DNA of 20,469 nt. Source: JAKIVR01 sp035933635 (lineage in GTDB: Archaea; Thermoplasmatota; Thermoplasmata; Lutacidiplasmatales; UBA184). Position numbers and translations under genes: made by a program. The stretch is from positions 1-20,469 of the forward strand of contig DASYYY010000019.1 in NCBI GenBank assembly GCA_035933635.1, given 5' to 3'. How positions within the stretch are numbered: position 1 is the first letter of the stretch; the number at the start of each line of letters is the position of its first letter. Shown here one piece after another: positions 1 through 5,881 of this stretch. A model generated the notes under the pieces. The model worked only from the letters and a program-made list of their open reading frames with translations. It made no database searches and was not told the origin of the DNA.

Positions 1-85
1 GATGCGGGGTGGAACGACCTCGGGACCACTGGTCGAGCTGTCGACGTTCCTCGGGAGCGAGAATGATTGGAGGGGCCACTCGCAT
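1..85 (-). CDS. IS630-family transposase, N-terminal fragment (cut by window edge)
   Basis: Reading leftward from an ATG at 85, the open frame gives 28 residues beginning MRVAPPIILAPEERRQLDQW and continuing SRGRSTPH to the edge. The pattern of a short aliphatic start, 'L-x-PEER-x-x-L-x-x-W-x-RG-R-S-T-P' is typical of the N-terminal helix-turn-helix region of IS630 (Tc1/mariner superfamily) transposases, which cut and paste DNA at TA targets using a DDE/D catalytic domain; that domain would lie outside the window. A TATA-like box at 105-113 sits 24 bp upstream, consistent with a leaderless transcript. Family assignment rests on only 28 residues, recognised from memory. Confidence 0.68.
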   Translation of the reverse strand, partial: MRVAPPIILAPEERRQLDQWSRGRSTPH

Positions 86-104
86 GATGGGACATGGGCG
101 CCCC

Positions 105-113
105 GGATATAAG
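105..113 (-). promoter_or_regulatory. TATA box of the leftward transposase
   Basis: Read on the minus strand this is CTTATATCC, centred about 24 bp upstream of the ATG at 85. The same nonamer occurs upstream of secY (19879-19887). The spacing suits transcription beginning at or within a few bases of the start codon. Confidence 0.5.
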
Positions 114-127
114 CGTATGTGATTCAG

Positions 128-1012
128 TTACGGGACACTAGCATGCTTCAAACCGCCGACTTCAAAGTCCACATCGTCGTAGAACTGGAGTTGGAGCACA
201 TACCTGTGCGAGGAATTGAACGTACTGCCCGTGGTCATGTTGAACCAGCTGACTCCGGAGGTGCTGTTGTTGAAGATGACTGGTGGCTTGTAGCTCTGAG
301 TAGAGCTGTTTGAGCTCCAGCAGGAAACGGGCTTGGAGGCGTTCCCGAAGCATCCGTAGTAGATCGAAGTGAAGTTATACCAATAGCCGCCCCACGAGAG
401 TATTCCTTGCGACGACCCCGACGGGATAGTCTGCCCCGTAGTCGCGTCCTTGATGATGCCCAGAACCTGAATCGAAAAGTACGTGCTCAATCCGCACCCG
501 CCTGACGTCCAGTTCTCCCCGTACTGACCATTCTGTCCTGGAGGCGAGTAGTGGTGGGTTACCGGGCAGGATCGGGGCGTCCAATTGAGAGTCGTGTTTC
601 CCGCAAGTCCGAAGTCCCATCGCACAGCGGCGGAGGTCGCTCCCGCTGGTGCCCGAAGCCGAATACTTGCAAGGGCATTGCCATACCAGCTCGTTGGTCG
701 AGGGTACTTCACGCACTGATAGGTTGTACCGCTTGCTGCAAAACCTGCCTTCCCGGTCGAAAGATTGAGCGAGGTGTTCTTGGCAGACAACTGAGCGCAC
801 GGCCCGAGCTGAAGATGCTGATGAAGCGAGACGGTCCCTCGGAACGGCGGCGCGATAGTCACTGAACCAGCAGAAGCACCACCCGAGAGCATGAGGAGGG
901 CGACAAGCGCCGTAAGTACGGCCGCAGCCAACCGGCTTCTATTGGCGGGACCGGGGATTCGAAGATCGTGAGGGCGAAAGCGCAACTTCTTGCTCCGGGT
1001 AGGAGCCGCCAC
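128..1012 (-). CDS. secreted protein of unknown function, rich in N-glycosylation sequons
   Basis: The 294-residue product starts at GTG 1012. It has a basic N-terminus (about residues 1-28) followed by a hydrophobic stretch (LAAAVLTALVALLMLSGGASA, about 28-48) that looks like a Sec signal peptide with an Ala-x-Ala-type cleavage site. The rest is Ser/Thr/Asn/Gly-rich with about ten N-x-S/T sequons (NTS, NLS, NTT, NWT, NFT, NAS, NSS, NST, NMT) and several cysteines, as expected for an extracellular glycoprotein. No C-terminal membrane anchor is visible, so it is probably released or held by another protein. I recognise no enzymatic domain. A shorter start further inside is possible, since the basic lead-in is long for a signal peptide. 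Confidence 0.75.
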   Translation of the reverse strand: MAAPTRSKKLRFRPHDLRIPGPANRSRLAAAVLTALVALLMLSGGASAGSVTIAPPFRGTVSLHQHLQLGPCAQLSAKNTSLNLSTGKAGFAASGTTYQCVKYPRPTSWYGNALASIRLRAPAGATSAAVRWDFGLAGNTTLNWTPRSCPVTHHYSPPGQNGQYGENWTSGGCGLSTYFSIQVLGIIKDATTGQTIPSGSSQGILSWGGYWYNFTSIYYGCFGNASKPVSCWSSNSSTQSYKPPVIFNNSTSGVSWFNMTTGSTFNSSHRYVLQLQFYDDVDFEVGGLKHASVP

Positions 1013-1256
1013 ATGCTCCAGGCATACATCAAACTTCTTCGAGCAAAGGCTGGCGGATCGAGAGCCTAACGCGATCTCGGGACGGGGTCGGAGTCATCCG
1101 ATCTTAGTTCGCCTTAACAGGACCTCGTACTGTACTGCGATAACTCCGGTCATCACCGTCAGGGTCTTAATCTCACGAACGAATTTCCCTGCTAACCGCG
1201 GCACGCAGCTCGCAGGGACCGGTATCCGTCGAAGTGTCTTTAGGTGACCAACCCGA
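1013..1256. other. intergenic region between divergent accessory genes
   Basis: These 244 bp separate the leftward secreted-protein gene from the rightward PIN-GNAT gene and should carry both promoters. I see no convincing TATA box, tRNA or repeat. An AT-richer stretch around 1110-1180 is the most likely promoter area. Confidence 0.4.
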
Positions 1257-2753
1257 TTGAGGTGCGTGCGGGTTCTCCTCGATACGAACCTGATCATCCC
1301 GAGAGAGGACTACGAGACGCCTCCCGAGGAGCTTGCCGGACTATTCAGGATTCTCGGCGAAAACGGTGTCTGGATAGGAGTCCATTCCATCGTTCAAGCC
1401 GAACTCGAAGGCGATTCCGACGCTGATCGTCGCCGAGTGATACTCGGGAAGCTCGCCACCTACCCAATTCTCGAAAGCCCCTCCGAGCCTAGCTCGGAGT
1501 TCAAACTACAGACTCACGAAGGGAAGGGCAGCCATGATGCCCGGGACACCCATCTGCTTTGGGCTCTCCGTTCGAACGCCGTCAATTTTCTGGTCACTGA
1601 AGACAAAGGGTTGCTGGCCCGGGCGACTTTCGTCGGTTTAGGGGACCGTGCTCTCGACCTTGTCGCCGCGACCCGATACTTTGCTGGCGTGTTCGGGCGA
1701 GCGGAGCCCCCGTCCCCCGAATACCTGAAGGTCGTACCCATGCACACGGTCGATTTGGCCGACTCGTTTTTCGACTCATTCCGGTTCGACTACGACGGAT
1801 TCGATCACTGGTTTGCCGAGAAGGCTCGGGGAGGAAGATACTGCGCGGTCGTCCGGGATGGTCAGGAGCGACTCGGAGCGATTTGCATCCTGAAGGAGGA
1901 AGACGAACCGATTGGCGAGCTTCCTCGGTCACAGCGACTCAAAATTTGTTCCTTCAAGGTGGGGGAAAACCTCCGTGGGCTGCGGTTGAGCGAGCGGCTA
2001 CTAGCGTACGCCTTCGGCTACGGGTGGCGCAACTCGCTACCGGAGTGCTTTGCCACTGTCTTCCCGAAGCACCAAGACCTGGTCGCATTGTTTTCGTCAT
2101 TCGGATTCCGACCCGCGGGCCAGACGCTATTGGGCGAGGTCGTGCTGGCGAAGCCTCTGACGACCCCGGCAGCGCAGCCTGCCAGTCCATCGATCAGCGA
2201 AAGTTTCCGATACTTCCCCGCGCTCCTTGACGGGCCGGGCGTAAGGAAGTTCCTGGTGCCAGTCCGACCGGAGTGGCACTTCCGGCTCTTTCCTGAGTTT
2301 GACCCGGACGCGGCGCAGAGAAAACTGGAGTACTACGGGGGCGGCGATGCTCTACATCGGCTGTCGCCCGCGGGTAATGCCATCAAGAAAGCGTACTTAT
2401 GTCACTCGCCCACACGTCGGGTACGTCCTGGGGATCTTCTGCTCTTCTACCGATCTCAAGACGTCCGGAGAGTCACCCATCTCGGGGCCGCCGAGGAGGT
2501 CCGGGTTTGTCGGACTCAAGAGGAAGTGGTTGACCTCGTAGGAAACCGCACCGTCCTTCCGAAGCAAGTGTTGGAGGAGCTCTGCTCGGAGACGGTTTTG
2601 GCCCTACTCTTCTGGGACGCCGGCGCCGTAACCGCTCGGGAGCCCACTGGAACAGCTCTCGGTGAGGGCGTTTCGAGTCCCCCACAGAGCATTATAGAGG
2701 TCCCAGACGAAACCTACCGCAGGTTATGCGGGGCGCGTCGCGTCGAGATGTAG
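1257..2753 (+). CDS. PIN-GNAT-EVE-like three-domain protein, putative toxin or defence effector
   Basis: The 498-residue product starts at TTG 1257; GTG 1266 in the same frame is an equally plausible start. Residues 1-145 look like a PIN ribonuclease domain: D9 in LLDTN, E49 in VQAELEGD, D97 in DARDTHLLWAL and D116 in FLVTEDKGLL match the usual acidic active-site pattern. Residues about 165-300 resemble a GNAT acetyltransferase, with GENLRGLRLSERLLAYAF at the acetyl-CoA loop position and a terminal DLVALFSSFGF motif. Residues about 315-450 resemble an EVE/PUA-fold domain (YLCHS, RVRPGDLLLFYRS, VTHLGAAEEV), a fold that reads modified or structured nucleic acid. It overlaps the ASCH gene by 28 nt. 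PIN domains usually cut RNA; coupling to an acetyltransferase and a reader domain suggests a toxin or immunity protein, but that role is inferred. Confidence 0.72.
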   Translation: MRCVRVLLDTNLIIPREDYETPPEELAGLFRILGENGVWIGVHSIVQAELEGDSDADRRRVILGKLATYPILESPSEPSSEFKLQTHEGKGSHDARDTHLLWALRSNAVNFLVTEDKGLLARATFVGLGDRALDLVAATRYFAGVFGRAEPPSPEYLKVVPMHTVDLADSFFDSFRFDYDGFDHWFAEKARGGRYCAVVRDGQERLGAICILKEEDEPIGELPRSQRLKICSFKVGENLRGLRLSERLLAYAFGYGWRNSLPECFATVFPKHQDLVALFSSFGFRPAGQTLLGEVVLAKPLTTPAAQPASPSISESFRYFPALLDGPGVRKFLVPVRPEWHFRLFPEFDPDAAQRKLEYYGGGDALHRLSPAGNAIKKAYLCHSPTRRVRPGDLLLFYRSQDVRRVTHLGAAEEVRVCRTQEEVVDLVGNRTVLPKQVLEELCSETVLALLFWDAGAVTAREPTGTALGEGVSSPPQSIIEVPDETYRRLCGARRVEM

Positions 2754-3118
2754 TCCTCCCACTCCGGCCGCGGTTTGCTGAGGCAATTTACAATGGGACG
2801 AAGCGCGCCGAACTGAGGCGCACGAGGCCCTCGGTCCCGATACGGCGAGTACTGATTTATGAGACGAATCCTGTAGGTCGGGTGACCGGCTGGTTCGATG
2901 TCCAGGCGGTTGTCGTAACATCGCGGGCGTCCGCATGGAGGAGGTTCGGCCGATGGCTAGGGATAACTCGTTCCGAATTTCGACGATACCTCGCAGGCGC
3001 TTGCAAGGTGGTCGTCCTGTGGATTCGGTCAGCACGCAGGTTCCGAGCGCGCTTGCCCCTGACGACGCTGTTCGGAAACTCGCATGCTCCTCAGTCGTTC
3101 CGATACGTCCCGACCTAG
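2726..3118 (+). CDS. ASCH-domain (PUA-like) protein
   Basis: This 130-residue protein starts at ATG 2726, inside the end of the PIN-GNAT gene (28-nt overlap), so the two are almost certainly cotranscribed and translationally coupled. It has the layout of the COG4933-type ASCH family: an N-terminal VVLPLRPRFAEAIYNGTKRA segment, a short strand VLIYETNPVGRVTGWFDV, a Phe/Tyr-rich helix (EFRRYLAGA) and the C-terminal APQSFRYV signature. ASCH domains have the PUA fold and are predicted to bind RNA or nucleotides. Beside a PIN-GNAT-EVE protein it could be an antitoxin, a substrate-recognition subunit or a regulator; sequence alone does not decide. Confidence 0.72.
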   Translation: MRGASRRDVVLPLRPRFAEAIYNGTKRAELRRTRPSVPIRRVLIYETNPVGRVTGWFDVQAVVVTSRASAWRRFGRWLGITRSEFRRYLAGACKVVVLWIRSARRFRARLPLTTLFGNSHAPQSFRYVPT

Positions 3119-3138
3119 GCGGTGCCTCCGGCTACATC

Positions 3139-3180
3139 GCCGTTGAGAGGCCCTGCCCGTGGTGCTTGGGATTCAACGGC
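3139..3180. repeat. inverted repeat GCCGTTGA / TCAACGGC
   Basis: Arms at 3139-3146 and 3173-3180 match perfectly over 8 bp around a 26-nt loop, 21 bp after the ASCH stop codon. It could be a hairpin ending the PIN/ASCH transcript or part of the left end of the neighbouring element. No T-run follows, so a standard archaeal terminator is not clear. Confidence 0.5.
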
Positions 3181-3293
3181 GGAAAGCGAGGCCCCATCCT
3201 GGACCGAGACCCCGGCCCAACTCTTAAACCAGACTCGAACCGGGGCGGAAGAACTCTGTAACCCGGCCTTTGCTTGAATGGGCTCCGCTCGCA

Positions 3294-3302
3294 TAGTATA
3301 TC
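3294..3302 (+). promoter_or_regulatory. candidate TATA box of the small-gene/polymerase operon
   Basis: TAGTATATC lies 55-63 bp upstream of the first ATG of the operon (3357). Initiation about 25 bp downstream would give a leader of roughly 30 nt that contains the CTTGCAAG palindromes. Confidence 0.45.
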
Positions 3303-3321
3303 CCACCCGAATGAGGTGAAC

Positions 3322-3351
3322 CCCTTGCAAGAGGGGCCCTTGCAAGCAAGG
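3322..3351 (+). promoter_or_regulatory. tandem palindromic octamers CTTGCAAG, candidate operator or leader hairpins
   Basis: The 10-mer CCCTTGCAAG occurs at 3322-3331 and again at 3337-3346, 15 bp apart. Each contains the perfect palindrome CTTGCAAG. As RNA the region can fold into two hairpins: CCCCT/AGGGG (3321-3336) and CCTTG/CAAGG (3338-3351). It lies between the TATA-like box and the first start codon, where a dimeric repressor would block transcription. The element encodes a small HTH protein (5096-5317) that is a possible ligand, but that pairing is a guess. Confidence 0.5.
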
Positions 3352-3356
3352 CAGAG

Positions 3357-3527
3357 ATGCCGAGATTCACCATTTCATGTCCCGTGGGGGACGAACCCCT
3401 ACCCCCGGGGAACCCGAATCCAAGTTCCAAGGCCAAAGCCTACCGGTTCGATTGCAAGGAGCACGGCTTCATCGGATACGTCCAGCGGTCGGTGGTCGAC
3501 CGGCTTGCCAAGGGGGGACGGCGGTGA
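3357..3527 (+). CDS. small cysteine-containing protein, first gene of the element operon
   Basis: A 56-residue frame runs from ATG 3357 to TGA 3527. It begins MPRFTISCPVGDEPLPPGNP, has a second cysteine in RFDCKEHGFIGY (C33, H36) and ends in a basic helix (VVDRLAKGGRR). The CP...C-x-x-H arrangement suggests a small metal-binding fold, but not enough ligands are visible for a classical zinc finger. The TGA overlaps the GTG of the next gene (GTGA), indicating translational coupling. I recognise no family. Tiny Cys/His proteins are common in archaeal viruses and plasmids. Confidence 0.6.
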   Translation: MPRFTISCPVGDEPLPPGNPNPSSKAKAYRFDCKEHGFIGYVQRSVVDRLAKGGRR

Positions 3528-3976
3528 CTCTCAAGTTCACTCGCCAAGACGCGCAGGACCATCAGCCTCAACTCGACAATGCCGAACGCGAGGGGGCGGA
3601 CACTGTATCTTCGCCGACTCCAGAGCCCGTCGAGGTCGAATCGGAGCAACCCGATCCCGAGTCGGAGCTGGCGGAGGAAGACGGCTGCCCGGCAGAGACG
3701 CACCTCCACGTGACTTCGAACCGACGGTTCCCGCTCTTGCCCTTCATGGATATCGGCCCCCAGCTCCTATCCGGGAAGGACCCGTGGAACTTCTCGTCCC
3801 ATTGCCCGGAGTGCGGTACGCTCGTTCAAGATCGGGGCAATCGACGGTTTCGGTGTAGCTCACCCGAGTGCGAAGGTCGGTGGGTGGTCCCTAGGGGCCA
3901 AGTTGTCTCGGCCCGGAAATCAGCAAAGTCTTCCCCCTTGGGAAAGGAGTTCGTGATGCTTTCCGGAGGGGGGTGA
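3524..3976 (+). CDS. zinc-ribbon protein with acidic N-terminal region
   Basis: The frame is open further upstream, but the 4-nt GTGA overlap with the preceding small gene argues for GTG 3524, giving 150 residues. Residues 1-60 are acidic, low-complexity and Pro/Glu-rich (around EPVEVESEQPDPESELAEED). The C-terminal third carries a clear zinc ribbon, CPECGTLVQD followed by RFRCSSPEC, ending in a basic tail. Such ribbons often bind nucleic acid or polymerase subunits. It also overlaps the next frame by 4 nt (GTGA at 3973). The specific role is unknown. Confidence 0.65.
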   Translation: MTLKFTRQDAQDHQPQLDNAEREGADTVSSPTPEPVEVESEQPDPESELAEEDGCPAETHLHVTSNRRFPLLPFMDIGPQLLSGKDPWNFSSHCPECGTLVQDRGNRRFRCSSPECEGRWVVPRGQVVSARKSAKSSPLGKEFVMLSGGG

Positions 3977-4227
3977 GCGTGGGAAACTCGCCGGGGCACG
4001 TTCATATACCAATCATCAGAATGAATGCGGTCCTACCGTCAGTATCTAGGGGTGGCTTTGGAACCCCACATCCTTTTTCCCTGACCGACGGTTTCACTCT
4101 CCGAATGTCCGCACCCACGCGGAAGAAGGCGCTCCTGAACCGGCCTTGCCGGAACGGGGGGCGTGTCGAGCCCGTCGACGTGTCGTGGGTCACGTCAACG
4201 GGGGAGCGCGTCCCCCGTGTCACCTAA
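3973..4227 (+). CDS. hypothetical small protein
   Basis: An 84-codon frame starts at GTG 3973, overlapping the stop of the zinc-ribbon gene by 4 nt, as other genes in this array do. An internal ATG at 4105 would give a 40-residue basic protein (MSAPTRKKALLNRPCRNGGR). The first third is AT-richer and contains a TATA-like TTCATATACC (about 4000), so part of this stretch could instead be a promoter for the 4217 gene. The last 50 bp contain two strong inverted repeats. Coding status is uncertain and no family is recognised. Confidence 0.4.
   Translation: MSVGNSPGHVHIPIIRMNAVLPSVSRGGFGTPHPFSLTDGFTLRMSAPTRKKALLNRPCRNGGRVEPVDVSWVTSTGERVPRVT
4177..4218 (+). repeat. two adjacent hairpins overlapping the start of the next gene
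   Basis: GACGTG (4177-4182) pairs with CACGTC (4191-4196) around 8 nt. Directly after it, ACGGGGGA (4198-4205) pairs with TCCCCCGT (4211-4218) around the loop GCGCG. The GTG start of the next gene (4217-4219) lies in the second 3' arm, so the hairpin could mask that start unless the upstream frame is being translated. Confidence 0.55.
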
Positions 4228-4909
4228 GGGACTTCCCGTCTCGTCTAACAAGCGGAAGCAACTCGAACGGACGTGGAGGTACTTCTCCAGACCGGAAGTC
4301 CTCCGTGACCCCGAGACTGGCCTAGAGCGGACCATCCAGAGGTGTGATTTTCGCAAGGAAGAACAAGGCGAGGTTCGAGGTTGGCTCAGTATCGGGGTCG
4401 ACCCCAGCCTGTCTGACGATACGATCCTCTTCGGAGGGGAGGGTCGCTGGTCTCGGACTGTTTGTGCCAGGACGCTCGAACTCGCCCTTGCAGGTATGGT
4501 GGAACGACTGCGCTTCTGCAAGCGTCGCGTCCGAGGCGCGGAAGAACACCTTGCCAGACTGCACCCGGATGAGCCTTTGGCGGCTGAGGCGGCGAGGTAC
4601 GTCCGAGCCGAGATCGACGATTGCAAGGCGATGATTGCCCTTTGCGAATCGGTTCTGACGACGATTTCGGATTTTGATTCGTTGCTTGAATCGTTCCGAG
4701 AGGGGTCGACGTCCCTCGGCACCGGGTCGGTAGATGAACGCGACCAGATCGGGGCTCGCCTTGGATATGCATGCGGTCCTCCCACTCATGTCCGTCGGTT
4801 CCGCCCAAGCCCAACTCGTTCCCTGGCCCACCTTTCTGGAGCTCTCGATGAAGGTCCAAACATCTCGTCGAGCGAGTACGCTGCCCAGACGGCTGACGAG
4901 GGGGACTGA
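4217..4909 (+). CDS. hypothetical protein of the element operon, helical centre
   Basis: The frame could start earlier, but GTG 4217 fits the 11-nt overlap with the preceding frame and gives 230 residues. The N-terminal 60 residues are basic (SSNKRKQLERTWRYFSRPEV). The middle, about residues 85-165, is rich in Leu, Ala, Arg and Glu with regular cysteines (RLRFCKRRVRGAEEHLARL, DDCKAMIALCESVLTTISDF) and probably forms a helical bundle or coiled coil. The C-terminus is Ser/Pro-rich and likely disordered. It is followed after 3 nt by the next small gene. No family recognised. Confidence 0.6.
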   Translation: MSPKGLPVSSNKRKQLERTWRYFSRPEVLRDPETGLERTIQRCDFRKEEQGEVRGWLSIGVDPSLSDDTILFGGEGRWSRTVCARTLELALAGMVERLRFCKRRVRGAEEHLARLHPDEPLAAEAARYVRAEIDDCKAMIALCESVLTTISDFDSLLESFREGSTSLGTGSVDERDQIGARLGYACGPPTHVRRFRPSPTRSLAHLSGALDEGPNISSSEYAAQTADEGD

Positions 4910-4912
4910 GCA

Positions 4913-5092
4913 TTGCCCCCCTTCCTCACCCACGACTTCGGCGTAGCGGTCGCTCGGTTCGAGCGACACACACGTACTTGTCCGGACTGTCGCGAGGCGT
5001 TGGTCAAGAAGGCAGACCTGTGCCCGAAGGGATCCACGGCGTACCGGGCGATCTTCCTCGCGCGCCGCTCCGAAATCCTCCGGGGGGCCTGA
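4913..5092 (+). CDS. small CxxC protein
   Basis: A 59-residue frame opens at TTG 4913, 3 nt after the preceding stop, and ends at TGA 5092. Its centre reads HTRTCPDCREALVKKADLC, a CxxC knuckle with a third cysteine 12 residues later and nearby His residues, followed by a basic helix (AIFLARRSEILRG). It looks like a minimal zinc-binding protein of the kind found in phages and archaeal mobile elements. The short length and rare start codon are the main uncertainties; the position in a gap-free array supports it. Confidence 0.55.
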   Translation: MPPFLTHDFGVAVARFERHTRTCPDCREALVKKADLCPKGSTAYRAIFLARRSEILRGA

Positions 5093-5095
5093 GAC

Positions 5096-5317
5096 TTGGC
5101 CCACCCAGGGGGTCGACCCCGGCGTCTGACACCAGAGGTCCTCCAACAGATCGTCATCCTCCACTATCTGAAGCGGCCGTGGAAGGAGATTGGACTTGCC
5201 GTCGGCCTGGCCTCTGAGACCTGCCGACGGGCCGATTGGGAGCGCCGGAAGGCCCCGGGGACCGTGGGAAACTCGCCAGTGCCCCCTTCTCAGGGAGTCC
5301 TCAGAGGCTCGACATGA
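5096..5317 (+). CDS. small helix-turn-helix protein
   Basis: The 73-residue product starts at TTG 5096, 3 nt after the previous stop. Residues about 10-48 read as a three-helix HTH: RRLTPEVLQQIVILHYLKR, then PWKEIGLAVGLASETCRRAD, with the 'W-K-E-I-G-x-x-V-G-L' turn seen in resolvase- and terminase-type HTH domains. It probably binds DNA and could be the element's transcriptional regulator or a replication accessory protein. Its stop overlaps the ATG of the next gene (ATGA). The tail contains VGNSP, encoded by a 15-mer also present at 3978. Confidence 0.62.
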   Translation: MAHPGGRPRRLTPEVLQQIVILHYLKRPWKEIGLAVGLASETCRRADWERRKAPGTVGNSPVPPSQGVLRGST

Positions 5318-5493
5318 GCCCTCACGACGATTACGAAGAGGGCTCGACGCTCGACCTTGACTACAGCGATGCAGTTCCACTTCGAGCCCATCACCTCGAA
5401 GGCGTAATCCGCCCCGAGCCGATTGGGGTTCGGGGCCTTGAGCCCGCCGACCGAGTGATGGCGGTCGGGGGACCGGGCCCCGATGCCGTCTGA
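5314..5493 (+). CDS. small acidic protein
   Basis: ATG 5314 overlaps the preceding TGA by 4 nt and gives 59 residues. The first 20 are strongly acidic (MSPHDDYEEGSTLDLDYSDA); the rest is Pro/Gly/Val-rich. The end overlaps the next ATG by 11 nt. Acidic miniature proteins in mobile elements may be DNA mimics or partners of basic proteins, but nothing here shows that. No family recognised. Confidence 0.5.
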   Translation: MSPHDDYEEGSTLDLDYSDAVPLRAHHLEGVIRPEPIGVRGLEPADRVMAVGGPGPDAV

Positions 5494-5881
5494 AGATATT
5501 CGACGGCCATTCATCAAACAGAGGCTCCGCCGCGGTACCTCCGCGAGGGAAATCCGGGAGACGTTCAACTTCTTGGTCAAGCTCTCAGCTGAAGAGATCG
5601 AGCGGAGGTGGGCCAGAGGGTGGGGGGACTTGTCGGGGCAAGAACCGACAACCTCCAGCGAAGTCCACCGGGTCCAGTCTGCCCTCGGTCGGAAGGCCCG
5701 AACCGAACGGCGTGAAGCTCGCCGCGAGATGCGGCTCAAGACCGAAGCGACGAAAGAGGAGTTCCGGCTCCTTGGACTCTTCGAGCCATCGTACGACGCC
5801 CAAAAGGCGCACGACGCCGGCGTGATGTATCGCGCGACTCGGGAGGAGAAGTTTCGCGAGGTATTCGTAGAGGGCTCTTGA
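5483..5881 (+). CDS. basic helical protein directly upstream of the polymerase; candidate terminal protein
   Basis: ATG 5483 gives 132 residues, highly charged and largely helical: MPSEDIRRPFIKQRLRRGTS at the N-terminus and an Arg/Glu-rich central helix (GRKARTERREARREMRLK). Its stop overlaps the polymerase start by 4 nt (TTGA at 5878). In phi29-type genomes the gene just upstream of the protein-primed polymerase encodes the terminal protein, which supplies a Ser, Thr or Tyr hydroxyl for priming. Position and charge fit, but it is shorter than phi29 terminal protein and I see no specific homology, so that role is only a hypothesis. Confidence 0.6.
   Translation: MPSEDIRRPFIKQRLRRGTSAREIRETFNFLVKLSAEEIERRWARGWGDLSGQEPTTSSEVHRVQSALGRKARTERREARREMRLKTEATKEEFRLLGLFEPSYDAQKAHDAGVMYRATREEKFREVFVEGS

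Larger units (their letters stand above)
3119..3356. other. intergenic region, probable left flank and promoter of the casposon-like element
   Basis: This stretch holds an 8-bp inverted repeat (3139-3146 with 3173-3180), a TATA-like box near 3294 and two palindromic octamers in the presumed leader, each listed separately. The plus frame also reads a short CPWC-containing peptide, rejected as a gene for lack of a clear start. The left end of the mobile element probably lies here. Confidence 0.45.

Noticed and set aside
3181..3260. tRNA gene or tRNA fragment as integration target (GTTCGAGTC on the minus strand)
   Set aside because: The T-loop-like heptamer is not flanked by a 5-bp stem, and no D-arm, anticodon arm or acceptor stem can be folded.
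3017..3261. Plus-strand frame with a CPWC motif (ERPCPWCLGFNGGKRG) after the ASCH gene
   Set aside because: The frame overlaps the well-supported ASCH gene and the only in-frame start near it is a GTG deep inside that gene; one CxxC pair alone is not enough.
4322..5380. 352-codon minus-strand frame opposite the small-gene array
   Set aside because: Its product has no recognisable domain, while the plus strand offers a chain of frames with coupled starts and stops ending in the clear polymerase.
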